Positions 8,060 through 17,725 of a stretch of DNA of 36,015 nucleotides are shown piece after piece (position 1 is the stretch's first letter; every line of letters starts with the position of its first letter). The position numbers were made by a program, and so were the translations under genes. This stretch comes from a bacterium. Lineage in GTDB: Bacteria > Patescibacteriota > Minisyncoccia > UBA6257 > GWB1-50-10. The stretch covers positions 1 through 36,015 of the forward strand of contig JAKAHD010000007.1 in the NCBI GenBank assembly GCA_021815205.1, in the 5' to 3' direction. Under the pieces are notes generated by a model, which had not been told where the DNA came from, searched no databases, and saw nothing but the letters and a program-made list of their open reading frames with translations.

Positions 8060-9346
8060 TTATGATTTGCTGATCTCGAGTTTCGTGACGTTGAAGATTC
8101 TCCGCACCGAATAGTGCGAAGCGAAATCAACATCCTTGCCGTCCGCGAGGTATGGATCGCGCATCACATAGTTCCCCCGCCTGCCGCGTATAAGTACCAC
8201 GAAGTGCGTTCCGCCGTAGGCTCGTACGCCCACGATCACCGGATGCCCCGTCGCAAGCGTCGCGTCTAGGTACGCGCTCTTCCGCGTTACGGTCATGCCA
8301 TCTACGAAAATAGTGTATGAGAGGTACGCGGGATAATACGAAGCGAAGTTTGCTGGGTTTGCATTAATGGTGACGGGCGTCACGTCGCGGTAACCGTAGT
8401 GCGTCATCACCATCGCGACAGCGGTTACAAGACAGCCATCGCTTGCGAGCGTGTACTTCGTGTTATTAAGACGATCACTTCCCCACGCCGTATCGCGCTG
8501 ATTATAATAACAGCCCCATGAATCGCACACGGTCTGGCTTCCCAAGAGCTTTGAGCCGCCCGCGTTCCGGGAAAACGCGGAAAAGCTCTCAAGCTCCGCC
8601 TCCGCTTCGGCAAGAAGTTTCTGGTAGATGGATTCCTTCGCGTTCGTCTCCGCGAGGAGCTGGTTTTTAGATGCTACGGTTGCGGCGAGCGATTGCTGTT
8701 GGGAAGTGAGCGATTGTTTCTGTGACGTGAGCGTCTCCTGCTTCTGCTTGGAGACCGTCCGCGAATCGGCGAGCGCGGTCTTTTGGGTAGAGAGCGTTTG
8801 GATCTGATTACGGAGCGCGTCCTGCGCTTCTATCGTCATATTCACGTCATGCCATGCCTGGGTGAGCGTGTTCGATGAAAGAAGGCGCACGAAGAGCGGC
8901 TCACTTTCCGCAAGCTGAATACTCCGGATTGCTTCCCCGAGCGCGATCTGGTCCATTGCGATCGTCTTTTCCGCATCCGTGATCGCGCCGCCGAGTTGCT
9001 GAATTTCGAGTTGGGTGACGTTAATCTGGCGCTGTGTCGCCGCAACCTGTGCCTGCATTTTATTGCGCTCGAGATCGAGTGAACGGATTGCCTGCTGGAG
9101 CGTTCGCTTATCCGCCCCTACCTGGTCGAGCTCTTTTTGGTACTCCGCAATCTTCTGGTTCAGATCCGCGATCTGCTGGTTTTGGGCGTCGATCTTTGCT
9201 TGTAATGAGCTCGTGGCGGTTGCGTAAGTTGTTGTTGCTATCGTATTCGTGTCCGCATGCGCCGCGGGGGAGTACCGTCCCAGCGCAAGGAATACGGCGA
9301 TACCGAGAAGCGCGGCGGTTCGCGCGGATGACGTATGAGGACTCAT
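8060..9346 (-). CDS. Secreted coiled-coil protein with C-terminal C39-like cysteine peptidase domain
   Basis: Signal-like N-term, long coiled coil, then YYNQRDTAWGSDRL...SDGCLVTAVAMVMTHYG...GTHFVVLIRG...RDPYLADG. Confidence 0.8.
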   Translation of the reverse strand: MSPHTSSARTAALLGIAVFLALGRYSPAAHADTNTIATTTYATATSSLQAKIDAQNQQIADLNQKIAEYQKELDQVGADKRTLQQAIRSLDLERNKMQAQVAATQRQINVTQLEIQQLGGAITDAEKTIAMDQIALGEAIRSIQLAESEPLFVRLLSSNTLTQAWHDVNMTIEAQDALRNQIQTLSTQKTALADSRTVSKQKQETLTSQKQSLTSQQQSLAATVASKNQLLAETNAKESIYQKLLAEAEAELESFSAFSRNAGGSKLLGSQTVCDSWGCYYNQRDTAWGSDRLNNTKYTLASDGCLVTAVAMVMTHYGYRDVTPVTINANPANFASYYPAYLSYTIFVDGMTVTRKSAYLDATLATGHPVIVGVRAYGGTHFVVLIRGRRGNYVMRDPYLADGKDVDFASHYSVRRIFNVTKLEISKS

Positions 9347-9400
9347 GTCGTGATATATGATAACCAACCCTTCTTTTTTGGCAACCGTCTTCTTTATCTT

Positions 9401-10267
9401 CTAATGTTGCGTCAAGGCGCTGGTCTCGCCAGTGTTTTTTGCGGTCGCGATCCGCACGATAAGGTAGAACGCGAAGACGCTCGCGGTAATGAAGAAGCTT
9501 ACGGGATAAGGGAGATAGAAAGAGACGAAGAGACCGAACCATGTTGCGACGAGCGCAATCACTGCCGAGATGAGCATGCCGCGCACGGGGCGTTTTGTGA
9601 GACGCGCCGCGATCGCCGCGGGTGTTACCATGAGCGCGAAGATAAGGAGGATGCCGACCGCCTGCACCGCGATCGAGGTCGCGAACGCGACGAGGAGCAT
9701 GAAGATGATGTGTACAAAAAGCATGGGAACACCCTTCGCTTCGGCAACATCTTCGTCGATTGAAGAGAAGAGAAGCGGCCGGTAGGCGGCGCAGAATACG
9801 AGGAGGATCGCGAGGCCGGCGATAAGCGTCACCAAGACGTCATTTGCGCTGATGCCGAGGATCTGCCCAAAAAGAAGGGAATATGCTTCGCTCGCGTAGC
9901 CGCTATAGAGACTTATGAAGAGCGCGCCAAGCCCGAGCATGAAAGCGAGCGTGGTGCCGATTTCTACATCGCGGTTCGCGGCGCGGCGCCCCAGGAGCGC
10001 CATAATGATGCCGCCGCCGCTCGTGAAGACAAAGAGACCGAACATCGGAGGTATGCCCATAAGCACCGCACCCGCGGCGCCCGCGAATCCGATATGCGAG
10101 AGCGCGTGCGCCGCGAACGACGATCGGCGGAGCACGACGAAGTAGCCGATGATACCCGCGATCAAGGCGACAATTGTCCCCGCTTCGAACGCGTTCCGCA
10201 TGAAGGCGTACTGCCACATGCCTTGCAGGTCTTGGAACAGATTGAAGCTGAAGGAAAGGTTATCCAT
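9401..10267 (-). CDS. znuB: Zinc/manganese ABC transporter permease (ABC-3 family)
   Basis: FFVVLRRSSFAAHALSHIGFAGAA..., multiple TM segments, next to cognate ATPase and binding protein. Confidence 0.88.
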   Translation of the reverse strand: MDNLSFSFNLFQDLQGMWQYAFMRNAFEAGTIVALIAGIIGYFVVLRRSSFAAHALSHIGFAGAAGAVLMGIPPMFGLFVFTSGGGIIMALLGRRAANRDVEIGTTLAFMLGLGALFISLYSGYASEAYSLLFGQILGISANDVLVTLIAGLAILLVFCAAYRPLLFSSIDEDVAEAKGVPMLFVHIIFMLLVAFATSIAVQAVGILLIFALMVTPAAIAARLTKRPVRGMLISAVIALVATWFGLFVSFYLPYPVSFFITASVFAFYLIVRIATAKNTGETSALTQH

Positions 10268-11090
10268 GATGGTGTTCTTGACTCGCGTGATCGTGATGGT
10301 GATGGTGATGCAGCTCTTCGGCGCCCAAGACCGCAATACGTCCCGCCGCATTCTTCATAACCTCGATCGGGATGCCGTAGAGCGATGAAAGCGTATGCGA
10401 GTTCAGGACTTCCTCGGGTGTTCCCGTCGCGACCTTCCCATTTGCGATGTAGATGATGCGATCCAAAACAGGAAGGAGGGGATTGATGTCGTGCGCGATA
10501 AGGATCGCCGTAAGATGCCGCTCGGTGACAATCTTCTTCACAAGTTGGACGAGCTCTCCCTGGCGCCGGATATCGAGGTTTGCGGTCGGTTCGTCGAGGA
10601 GAAGAAGATCCGGTTTTCCAACGAGCGCCTCCGCGAGAAATACCCGCTGAAGTTCTCCACCCGAGAGTGTGCTCAAAGCGCGGTGCGCCAGGTCCTCAGC
10701 GCCCGTGGCGCGAAGCGCCTCGCGCGCGATCTCACGGTCGTCTTTGCATAAAAAGTGGAATCCCCACCGCGTGCCGTCTACGCCCAAACGCACGAGCTCA
10801 AGAACTTCCACGCTGATGTCGCTCGAGATAGGATGCCGCTGGGGCACGTAGCCGATTTTCGGATTGCCGCGTTCCGGCGTTGCGCCCAAAATCCGCACAC
10901 TCCCCTTGCGCGGCGCGTGGAGACCAAGGAGAAGGCGGAAGAGCGTCGTCTTTCCCGATCCGTTCGGTCCCAAGATTGCGACGAACTCGCCCTTATGTAT
11001 CGAGAAGGTCGCATCGTGCCACACGGTGTGATTCCCGTATCCGACGGTACATTGTTCGACGGCAACCACGGGATGAGTATTGGTATTCAT
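10260..11090 (-). CDS. znuC: Zinc/manganese ABC transporter ATPase with His-rich C-terminus
   Basis: Walker A GPNGSGKTT, LSGGELQRV, LLLLDEPTANLD; C-term ELHHHHHHDHASQEHHHG. Confidence 0.9.
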   Translation of the reverse strand: MNTNTHPVVAVEQCTVGYGNHTVWHDATFSIHKGEFVAILGPNGSGKTTLFRLLLGLHAPRKGSVRILGATPERGNPKIGYVPQRHPISSDISVEVLELVRLGVDGTRWGFHFLCKDDREIAREALRATGAEDLAHRALSTLSGGELQRVFLAEALVGKPDLLLLDEPTANLDIRRQGELVQLVKKIVTERHLTAILIAHDINPLLPVLDRIIYIANGKVATGTPEEVLNSHTLSSLYGIPIEVMKNAAGRIAVLGAEELHHHHHHDHASQEHHHG

Positions 11091-11094
11091 CTGA

Positions 11095-12024
11095 TTATCG
11101 TGAGATTCCTTGCGCAAGCGCCCGCGCGAGCGCCGCGATTTCTCCATTCATCCACGCTTCAAAAGAAGCGTCGGACGGCTGCACAGTTTCCGTAATGCCT
11201 ATCGTGGGGATGCCGTGCGCATCAGCAAGTCGTTTCATGTTCTTGGTAAGCGGGGTGATCGTTTGTTGATTATACACCAAGACGCGCACCGCGCGGCTCT
11301 TGAGCTGATCTTCAAACTGCACAATGCTCTCCGCGGGTGGATCGTTCTCTTCCGCGACCGCTTGCATGAACGCGGGCGGGGAGACAAGATCAAGGCCTGC
11401 CGCCTCCGCAAGGTAGACGAAGATATCCTCCGTGGCGGCGACCTTCACGCCGGCGAACCGATTCTTGATCTCGGCAATCTGATTTTGATACCGGGCAAGC
11501 GATGATTGCAGATTCACGTAATTCATTGCGTACGTGCCGGCGTGCTGGGGGTCGATTGCAGTAAGGTCGTGCGTAATCTGTGCCGCGACGAGATTCACAT
11601 ACTCAGGGTTATACCAGAAGTGGGGATTATCACCTTCTTTCTTTTGGAGGAGATCCGCGACCTTGAGCGTCTTGCGGTCGGGATTCGGTTCGGCCTCGAG
11701 CAGTTTTCCGATCCAGCTGTCATACCCCGCGCCGTTTTCGATTACGTACTGGGCTTCGGCGACCGCGCGGGCGGTTCCCGCATCCGTCTCATACTCGTGC
11801 GGATCAGCGTTCGGATCGGAAACGATCGAGCGTACGCGCACGCGGGCTCCGCCGATCTCTCGCGCGATACTGCCCCAGAAATTCTCCGCCGCAACCACTA
11901 ATATCGCAGTGCTATCACCCGATGCGTTTTGAGTAACAGGATGCCGTATCGCAAGAAGGTACATCGCCGCGGCCGCACCAAAGAGTATAAGCGCGATGAG
12001 GAAGATTTTATGCCACATTCGCAT
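11095..12024 (-). CDS. znuA: Zinc/manganese ABC transporter substrate-binding protein
   Basis: AAENFWGSIAREIGG...DPNADPHEYE...NPHFWYNPE...TEDIFVYLAEAAGLDLVSPPAF. Confidence 0.88.
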   Translation of the reverse strand: MRMWHKIFLIALILFGAAAAMYLLAIRHPVTQNASGDSTAILVVAAENFWGSIAREIGGARVRVRSIVSDPNADPHEYETDAGTARAVAEAQYVIENGAGYDSWIGKLLEAEPNPDRKTLKVADLLQKKEGDNPHFWYNPEYVNLVAAQITHDLTAIDPQHAGTYAMNYVNLQSSLARYQNQIAEIKNRFAGVKVAATEDIFVYLAEAAGLDLVSPPAFMQAVAEENDPPAESIVQFEDQLKSRAVRVLVYNQQTITPLTKNMKRLADAHGIPTIGITETVQPSDASFEAWMNGEIAALARALAQGISR

Positions 12025-12223
12025 ACGTGAGAATAGTATTGCTATTGAGTATATATGCAAAGGCAAGAGACTGGAAGTATTGGGGGAAATATAAATCCTG
12101 TGAGAAGCTCACATGAGGTAGTAACCCCCGCGTTCGCCACGGGACGAGGCATTCACCCCCCACGAAATGAGTGTGGGGTTCATCCCCGTGGCAAGCCACA
12201 GGGTTTTCTGCTTCTAACGGGAT

Positions 12224-12262
12224 AAAAACCGCATTTCAGAAATGATTGGAATGCGGTTTTTT
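12224..12262. terminator. Hairpin terminator
   Basis: AAAAACCGCATT...AATGCGGTTTTTT. Confidence 0.75.
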
Positions 12263-12289
12263 GTTGATTTCGCGGGATATATAGATCAC

Positions 12290-13282
12290 CTACTGTTGTA
12301 CAAGTAGGGGATCGAGGGGGTTAAAGTCCTCCGAGTCCAATATCATGGAATACTTCTCAAGATACGGGAACGGTGTGTCTCCGCATGTAAATGCGACCAC
12401 CACTCTTCCTTCAGAATTGCGGAGCCCGTCCAATTGTCCGGCTTCTTTCGTTTCTTGAATGAATTTCAGGGCGCCCGCATATGCAAATCCGGAACTCGGA
12501 CCTGCCATAATACCGGCTAGGCACAATGCACGGCTTTTTTGGTAGGCGGATTTGGTCTCCACGAGTTCTGCACGATGAAGGAAACTTCCCCAGTCGAATT
12601 CTATCTGTCTAAGATCCTTTTCCGTTCTTACTCCCGGAATCGCACTTTCCGGAGCAAGGATAATCCCGACCACCGTTATTTTTTGGTTTCGTTCTTTTAA
12701 GAATCTTGAAGCGCCTATAAGCGTACCGGTGGTTCCAAGTCCCGCACAAAATACGGAGATTTTCCCATTGGTTTGTTTCCACACATGAGGACCCGTCCAG
12801 CCGTAGTGAGCTTTCCAGTTTGCATCATTCCCGTATTGATTCAGATTAAGATATCCATCCTGCGCTCCCATCTCTTTTGCTTCATTAATCGGTGTTTTAT
12901 CTTGAGATGCAAAATGAATTTCAACTCCCGCAAGCCGTAATTGTTCCAATTTTCCGGGTGCCGTATCGCGTTTTACTACCGCAATCACCCTGCGGATCCC
13001 AAAATACGGAGCAAGAATACCAAGCGCGTACCCCGTGTTCCCGGAAGTTGCCTCAACAAGCGTATGCACTCCTCGTAGCAACCCCTTTTTCTCCGCATCC
13101 TCGAGCATCTGCAAGGCAACCGGCACCTTCATATTTTGGAAGGTCGGGTTGTAGATAATAACGGGGATGATATCCACTCCGTCATTCAAAAAAGGGTTCA
13201 GGTGAGGCGGGAGAGGGACCGTATCCGGAAACGGATATTTCTCCGGATTCAAAAAATCTTTGATATTCTCCTGGTTGTTCAT
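12290..13282 (-). CDS. PLP-dependent cysteine synthase/CBS-like enzyme
   Basis: EATSGNTGYALGILAPYFGIRRVIAVVKRDTAPGKLEQLRLAG; GLGTTGTLIGASRFLKE; start taken at MNNQENIKDFLN. Confidence 0.82.
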   Translation of the reverse strand: MNNQENIKDFLNPEKYPFPDTVPLPPHLNPFLNDGVDIIPVIIYNPTFQNMKVPVALQMLEDAEKKGLLRGVHTLVEATSGNTGYALGILAPYFGIRRVIAVVKRDTAPGKLEQLRLAGVEIHFASQDKTPINEAKEMGAQDGYLNLNQYGNDANWKAHYGWTGPHVWKQTNGKISVFCAGLGTTGTLIGASRFLKERNQKITVVGIILAPESAIPGVRTEKDLRQIEFDWGSFLHRAELVETKSAYQKSRALCLAGIMAGPSSGFAYAGALKFIQETKEAGQLDGLRNSEGRVVVAFTCGDTPFPYLEKYSMILDSEDFNPLDPLLVQQ

Positions 13283-13388
13283 ATGATTTCTCCAAAAAGT
13301 TGAAAAATTATCAAGGGTATCTCTCCCCACAATACGCCCCGTGCATCGCGGGGTCAAATACCTTCCCCAACCCCACCAACAAAAAAAG

Positions 13389-13546
13389 TCGTGCAGAAAA
13401 GAACGAAAAGGGCAAAAATATGAGGAGATGAAGTGGGTAAGACTTACCCCCACACCTACAAGGTAGGTGTGGGGGCTTGGCCTAGCGCCCCGGAGCGCAC
13501 ACTTCATCTCCTTATATTTTTGCCTAGTTGCTTTTCCGCACGATGC
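13389..13546. repeat. Large imperfect inverted repeat (core arms 25 bp) enclosing nested hairpins
   Basis: 13411-13435 GGCAAAAATATGAGGAGATGAAGTG vs 13500-13524 CACTTCATCTCCTTATATTTTTGCC; inner GGGTAAGaCTTACCC and CCCCCACACCTAC-aag-GTAGGTGTGGGGG. Confidence 0.85.
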
Positions 13547-14246
13547 AAAAAGGAGTCATCTCGTCGGACTGCCCCAGCGGATTGTCGCGGAAGAGTTTCT
13601 GAATAAACTTCTCGGAGATCTTCCGCGTCGATTTCCCGAGGGAGAACGCGCCGCGGTAGTTCGCGTCGAGGACCACTACCTCGCGGCCGATCTTCTCCTT
13701 AATGTGTTTCGCGACGCCCCTCGGGTCGTGCGGCGCGAGCTTCGCGAAGTGTGCATACTCGAGAATAAGAAACGACATCGGGCAGTCGATCGATTTTGCC
13801 CGCTTGCCGCAGAGTAAGTAGAAGGCGCCTTTAATGCCGAGGGGGCGCGTGATAGCCGCAACCGCCGCCGCGAAGAAAGCGCGCAGATAGCCGGCCTCTT
13901 CAATAAAGAGTTGCATCGCGATCGGCGTGCCGTGCCCGAATCCCTTGAAGTCCTTGGTGCCGTAGTGATTACGTACGTGCTTTGCGAGGAAGCGCGCGAA
14001 CTTCGTGGGCTTGATGTCGTTCATATTAATGATTCTTCCCTGAAGTACCGTCACCACTTTTTCGCTGATGCAAAAAAGATCTCCCGGCTCGAGATGCGGG
14101 ATGACGTATTTTTCGAGAAGCGCGTCGAGCGTGTCGTTCTGAGTCACGAGCGGCGTTTTGATGGGAAGGCGCAGGTACGTTTTCCCGTTTACATCAATCG
14201 CGAGACTCTTTCCCGGATTGGGTTTGAATATAAGAGAAGATGGCAT
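13524..14246 (-). CDS. CofE-like (coenzyme F420:L-glutamate ligase family) protein
   Basis: LRLPIKTPLVTQNDTLDALLEKYVIPHLEPGDLFCISEKVVTVLQGRII; overall CofE-like layout. Confidence 0.6.
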   Translation of the reverse strand: MPSSLIFKPNPGKSLAIDVNGKTYLRLPIKTPLVTQNDTLDALLEKYVIPHLEPGDLFCISEKVVTVLQGRIINMNDIKPTKFARFLAKHVRNHYGTKDFKGFGHGTPIAMQLFIEEAGYLRAFFAAAVAAITRPLGIKGAFYLLCGKRAKSIDCPMSFLILEYAHFAKLAPHDPRGVAKHIKEKIGREVVVLDANYRGAFSLGKSTRKISEKFIQKLFRDNPLGQSDEMTPFCIVRKSN

Positions 14247-14418
14247 GAGAACTATAATACACTGACTTTTTTGTTTCGTCATTTCTGCCCGAAAGACGAT
14301 AGAAGCAGATTACGCAGAAGCTTCGCAGAATGACGCAGAGACTATCCGCGTGTTCGTGGTATAGTCGGCTTCTATAAATCCTCCTTGCAAAAGTGTAATC
14401 TCGCCGTACAATAGTCTT

Positions 14419-14814
14419 ATGCTTATTCGAATTTGCTCGTCAAAAATACACAGAGCGACCGTGACCGAGGCGGATTTGAATTATGTGGGCTCGATTACGA
14501 TTGATGAGGATCTTCTCGATGCGAGCGGCATCAAGCCGTTCCAATACGTGAATATCACGAATGTGTCGAACGGGATCTTTTGGCAGACCTATACGATGCC
14601 GGGGCCCCGCGGCAAGGGCGACATCTGCCTGAACGGTCCTCCGGCGAGGCATTTCCATCCGGGCGATAAGATCATCGTCTTGGCCGAGGCGTGGGTTACA
14701 CCCGAGGAGTACAAGGACATCGTGCCGATCGTGGTCTTCGTGGATGAGAAGAACAAGGTGACAAGTGTTGAGAAACACACCGAGTTAAAAGGAAGCACCT
14801 CTGGTGTAAGATAA
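14419..14814 (+). CDS. panD: Aspartate 1-decarboxylase
   Basis: HRATVTEADLNYVGSITIDEDLLDASGI (Gly-Ser self-cleavage site), ICLNGPPARHFHPGDKIIVLAEA. Confidence 0.88.
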   Translation: MLIRICSSKIHRATVTEADLNYVGSITIDEDLLDASGIKPFQYVNITNVSNGIFWQTYTMPGPRGKGDICLNGPPARHFHPGDKIIVLAEAWVTPEEYKDIVPIVVFVDEKNKVTSVEKHTELKGSTSGVR

Positions 14815-14927
14815 CGAATGTCTAATTCCTAATTTCTAATCAATGCCCAATCTGCGAATGTCTAAAACGAATTTGCTCATTGGGATTTAATTCGTCATTA
14901 GGTTAATTAGAAATTAGAAATTCAAGG

Positions 14928-15620
14928 ATGCAATACTCATTTGGGAAAACAGTGGTAGTAGCGCTCGGCGGGTCGGTCTTGTACCCCGACGTCATTGATA
15001 TTCAGTTCTTGCGCAATTTTAAAAAATTCGTATATTCGCTCACCTCCCATGGTGAGCGTTTTGTTTTTGCTGTGGGAGGGGGATCGGTGGCGCGTACCTA
15101 TATAGAAGCGGCGGCGAAGGTGACGAAGCTCACGGACGAGGACAAGGACTGGCTCGGGATTCACGCGACGCGCACGAACGCGCATCTCGTGCGGGCGATC
15201 TTCAAGGAAGTTGCGAATCCTGTTGTGATTGACACGCGCGGCAAGATCGGGAAGCTCACATATCCCGTGACGGTCGCAAGCGGCTGGCATCCGGGGTGGT
15301 CTACGGACTATGTTGCGATGGCGCTTGCCGAGGATTTCCGCGTGCCGGAAGTTATAATCGCGGGGAAGCCGGCATACGTCTGCGATAAAGATCCGCGCGA
15401 GTATAAAAATGCAAAACCGTTTCACGAGATTTCGTGGAAAGAGTACCGGAAGCTCATCCCGAAAAAATGGTCTCCGGGGTCGCATGCGCCCGTCGATCCC
15501 ATTGCCGCTCGTCTCGGAGAAAAAGCGGGGATCAATGCCGTTATCGTGAACGGGAGGCATATGAAGAACTTCAAGAATCTTATTCTGGGGAAGGAATTCG
15601 AGGGGACAATCATCTCATAA
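14928..15620 (+). CDS. pyrH: UMP kinase (amino acid kinase family)
   Basis: VVALGGSVLYPD...FAVGGGSVARTYI...DKDWLGIHATRTNAHLVRAIF...SGWHPGWSTDYVA. Confidence 0.82.
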   Translation: MQYSFGKTVVVALGGSVLYPDVIDIQFLRNFKKFVYSLTSHGERFVFAVGGGSVARTYIEAAAKVTKLTDEDKDWLGIHATRTNAHLVRAIFKEVANPVVIDTRGKIGKLTYPVTVASGWHPGWSTDYVAMALAEDFRVPEVIIAGKPAYVCDKDPREYKNAKPFHEISWKEYRKLIPKKWSPGSHAPVDPIAARLGEKAGINAVIVNGRHMKNFKNLILGKEFEGTIIS

Positions 15621-15798
15621 ATTTAGGAGCAGACCACGCCACGAATACACAGAGAAGAATGCAGAAAGACAATTCGCGTTGATTTGCGTCCATTTCCGCG
15701 TTATCTGCTTCTATACATGTGGGTGTATAATAAACTCCATAAGTCCCTCGCATAACTCAGGGGAAAAGTATAATTATATAAGGAATAAGGAATCAGGA

Positions 15799-15936
15799 GG
15801 CGCGCCTGCGTACCAAAATATTTCCATCCACTTTCACGGCGACACACCCTGCCCCAACGAGTTTGAAACAAGCTACACCCCCGACCGCCCCGAGATCGTA
15901 TACTGCGAACAATGTTATCAAAGCGAGGTGATGTAG
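15799..15936 (+). pseudogene. Degenerate CxxC-type zinc ribbon remnant
   Basis: CPNEFETSYTPDRPEIVYCEQCYQSEV: second CxxCY half kept, first CxxC pair not intact. Confidence 0.35.
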
Positions 15937-15967
15937 CGGGTGCTATGACATGTCATAGCACCCGCTA
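15934..15967. repeat. Perfect 34-bp palindrome overlapping the preceding stop codon
   Basis: TAGCGGGTGCTATGACATGTCATAGCACCCGCTA. Confidence 0.92.
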
Positions 15968-16075
15968 AAAGTCATAGATTTTTTACATGACGCATGGGAA
16001 AAAACAAGGAAATGGAGAAAGAAGAAGATGATGAAGATGACGATGACGATATATACAACGCAACAGGTCGTATGA

Positions 16076-16103
16076 CAGGTGCTATGCTATAGCATAGCAC
16101 CTG
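16076..16103. repeat. Perfect 28-bp palindrome
   Basis: CAGGTGCTATGCTATAGCATAGCACCTG. Confidence 0.92.
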
Positions 16104-16208
16104 CTAAGAGCGTGAGAGTATTGATAGAGCGCACATGTTACGCCCACAATTTCTGTATATTGCGGCTCGGTTGATGCGGGGATTCCTATTTCTGGTATCA
16201 TAACGACA

Positions 16209-17129
16209 ATGAACAGGAAAGAATGCTCTCCACGGTTTGTGGAGTTCAAAACGAAAGACGGGCTCGCCTTGCCCGGACTCTTGTACGAACCGGAACGGAA
16301 GACGAAAGCTGTTACGATCTTCCTGCACGGGAACGGAAGCTCGTCCGTGTTTTATAAGAAAGAGGAGAACGAACGTATGGCGTCCATATTCGCGCGGCGC
16401 GGCATTGCGCTTTTCCGATTCAATAACCGCGGCGCGCATTTTGTGAAAACATTTCGGGTAACACAAGGACGCAAGGAGGTGAAGAAACGCTTCGGTATGG
16501 CGTATGAAAGAATAAAAGAGTGCGTGCCGGACATTGACGGCGCAATCGCGTTTTTGAAAAAAGAAGGGTATCACACCTTCTATCTCGCAGGTGCCTCGAC
16601 CGGCGCAAACAAGATCTGCGTCTATGATCATTACAAGCCAAAGAACGAGGTAAAGAAATATGTACTCCTCTGTGGCGGCGATGATACGGGTATCTACTAT
16701 CGGGAGCTTGGCAAGAAAAAATTTTGGGAAACCTTGAAACAGTCAAAGCGAAAAATTGCGGCAGGGAAGGGAACAGATATCATTCCCGAACTCCTCCCCG
16801 GAAGTATTTTTTCCTACCAGGGATTTTACGACATTGCGAATCCGGACGGCGATTACAACGTGTTTCCGTTTTATGAAGCGCTCGGGAAGGTGAAGCTTTC
16901 CTCGAAACCGCTCTTTCGTTACTTCGGGAAACTCAAAAAACCCTCGCTTGTTGTGTACGGCGAAAAGGATGAGTTCTCGTGGCCGAAAGATGTGCGGAGA
17001 GCGGTGGCCCTCCTGAAGCGCTATCGCCCGGAGCTGGAGTATAAGATTATCAAAGGAGCGAACCACGGGTTCGATGGACACAAGAGGGAGATGAATACTA
17101 TAGTAGCGGAGTGGCTTATCAGAAATTGA
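16209..17129 (+). CDS. Alpha/beta hydrolase
   Basis: AVTIFLHGNGSSSVFYKKE...FYLAGASTGANKI...SLVVYGEKDEFSWP...GANHGFDGHK. Confidence 0.8.
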   Translation: MNRKECSPRFVEFKTKDGLALPGLLYEPERKTKAVTIFLHGNGSSSVFYKKEENERMASIFARRGIALFRFNNRGAHFVKTFRVTQGRKEVKKRFGMAYERIKECVPDIDGAIAFLKKEGYHTFYLAGASTGANKICVYDHYKPKNEVKKYVLLCGGDDTGIYYRELGKKKFWETLKQSKRKIAAGKGTDIIPELLPGSIFSYQGFYDIANPDGDYNVFPFYEALGKVKLSSKPLFRYFGKLKKPSLVVYGEKDEFSWPKDVRRAVALLKRYRPELEYKIIKGANHGFDGHKREMNTIVAEWLIRN

Positions 17130-17176
17130 TTTCCGCAGATTAAGAACCGTCCACGGATGCGCAACAAAGAATAACT

Positions 17177-17722
17177 ATGAAGAGAAAGATTATTATTCCA
17201 ATCGCTCTTATTATGCTCGCTTTGAGCATCGGAGTGATACTTGCTATCTCGAAGCCCTCGGCGCCTCAAGCTCCGGCCGCTTCCGCAGCAACCTCAACGC
17301 AAGCATCTTCATCGGCGGGGAATGCTACGGCGCGCGAAGAGCAGGCGGTGCGGAATCTTGTCGCGCGGTTTGGGGCAGAACTTAAAAGCGTGCCGCTCCT
17401 TGCGCCGACGAGTACGCTCGCGCAATTGATTCAGAGTGCGTATGGGCCGTTCATCTCCGCGGAGCTTCTTCTAGGATGGGAAAAGAATCCGCGCTGGGCG
17501 CCGGGACGCTACACCTCGAGCCCGTGGCCCGAAGGCATACTCATCACTGATCTTCAGCGCGACCGCGACGGATCGTACACGGCGCAGGGGAAGATCATTG
17601 ATGCCTATAATGGCGCAACGAGTACGATCGAGATGGATTCGGGGGAGTTTGTGGCGATGAAGGTGCGGAACATAGGCGGCACATGGCGCATTACGGGATT
17701 TACGAAGGCGATGCCGCAATAA
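17177..17722 (+). CDS. Hypothetical membrane-anchored/secreted protein
   Basis: N-terminal TM (IIIPIALIMLALSIGVILAI), low-complexity A/S linker, globular C-term. Confidence 0.6.
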   Translation: MKRKIIIPIALIMLALSIGVILAISKPSAPQAPAASAATSTQASSSAGNATAREEQAVRNLVARFGAELKSVPLLAPTSTLAQLIQSAYGPFISAELLLGWEKNPRWAPGRYTSSPWPEGILITDLQRDRDGSYTAQGKIIDAYNGATSTIEMDSGEFVAMKVRNIGGTWRITGFTKAMPQ

Positions 17723-17725
17723 AGA

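Noticed and set aside
9034-11269. Numerous long ORFs antisense to znuA/B/C, the C39-like peptidase and other GC-rich genes
   Set aside because: Overlap well-supported genes; Arg/Ser-rich translations typical of antisense frames in GC-rich DNA.
12031-12045. aatagTATTGctatt inverted repeat upstream of znuA, possible metal-regulator (Zur-like) box
   Set aside because: Only 5-bp half-sites, no second copy seen and no regulator nearby; too weak to call.
12008-12199. 63-aa ORF 'MACHGDEPHTHFVGGECLVPWRTRG...'
   Set aside because: Arises from intergenic hairpin repeats; same style as the 13.4-kb palindromic region; no coding support.
15994-16092. 32-aa acidic ORF MGKNKEMEKEEDDEDDDDDIYNATGRMTGAML between two palindromes
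   Set aside because: Too short and low complexity; the stop lies inside a palindrome; no independent evidence of translation.
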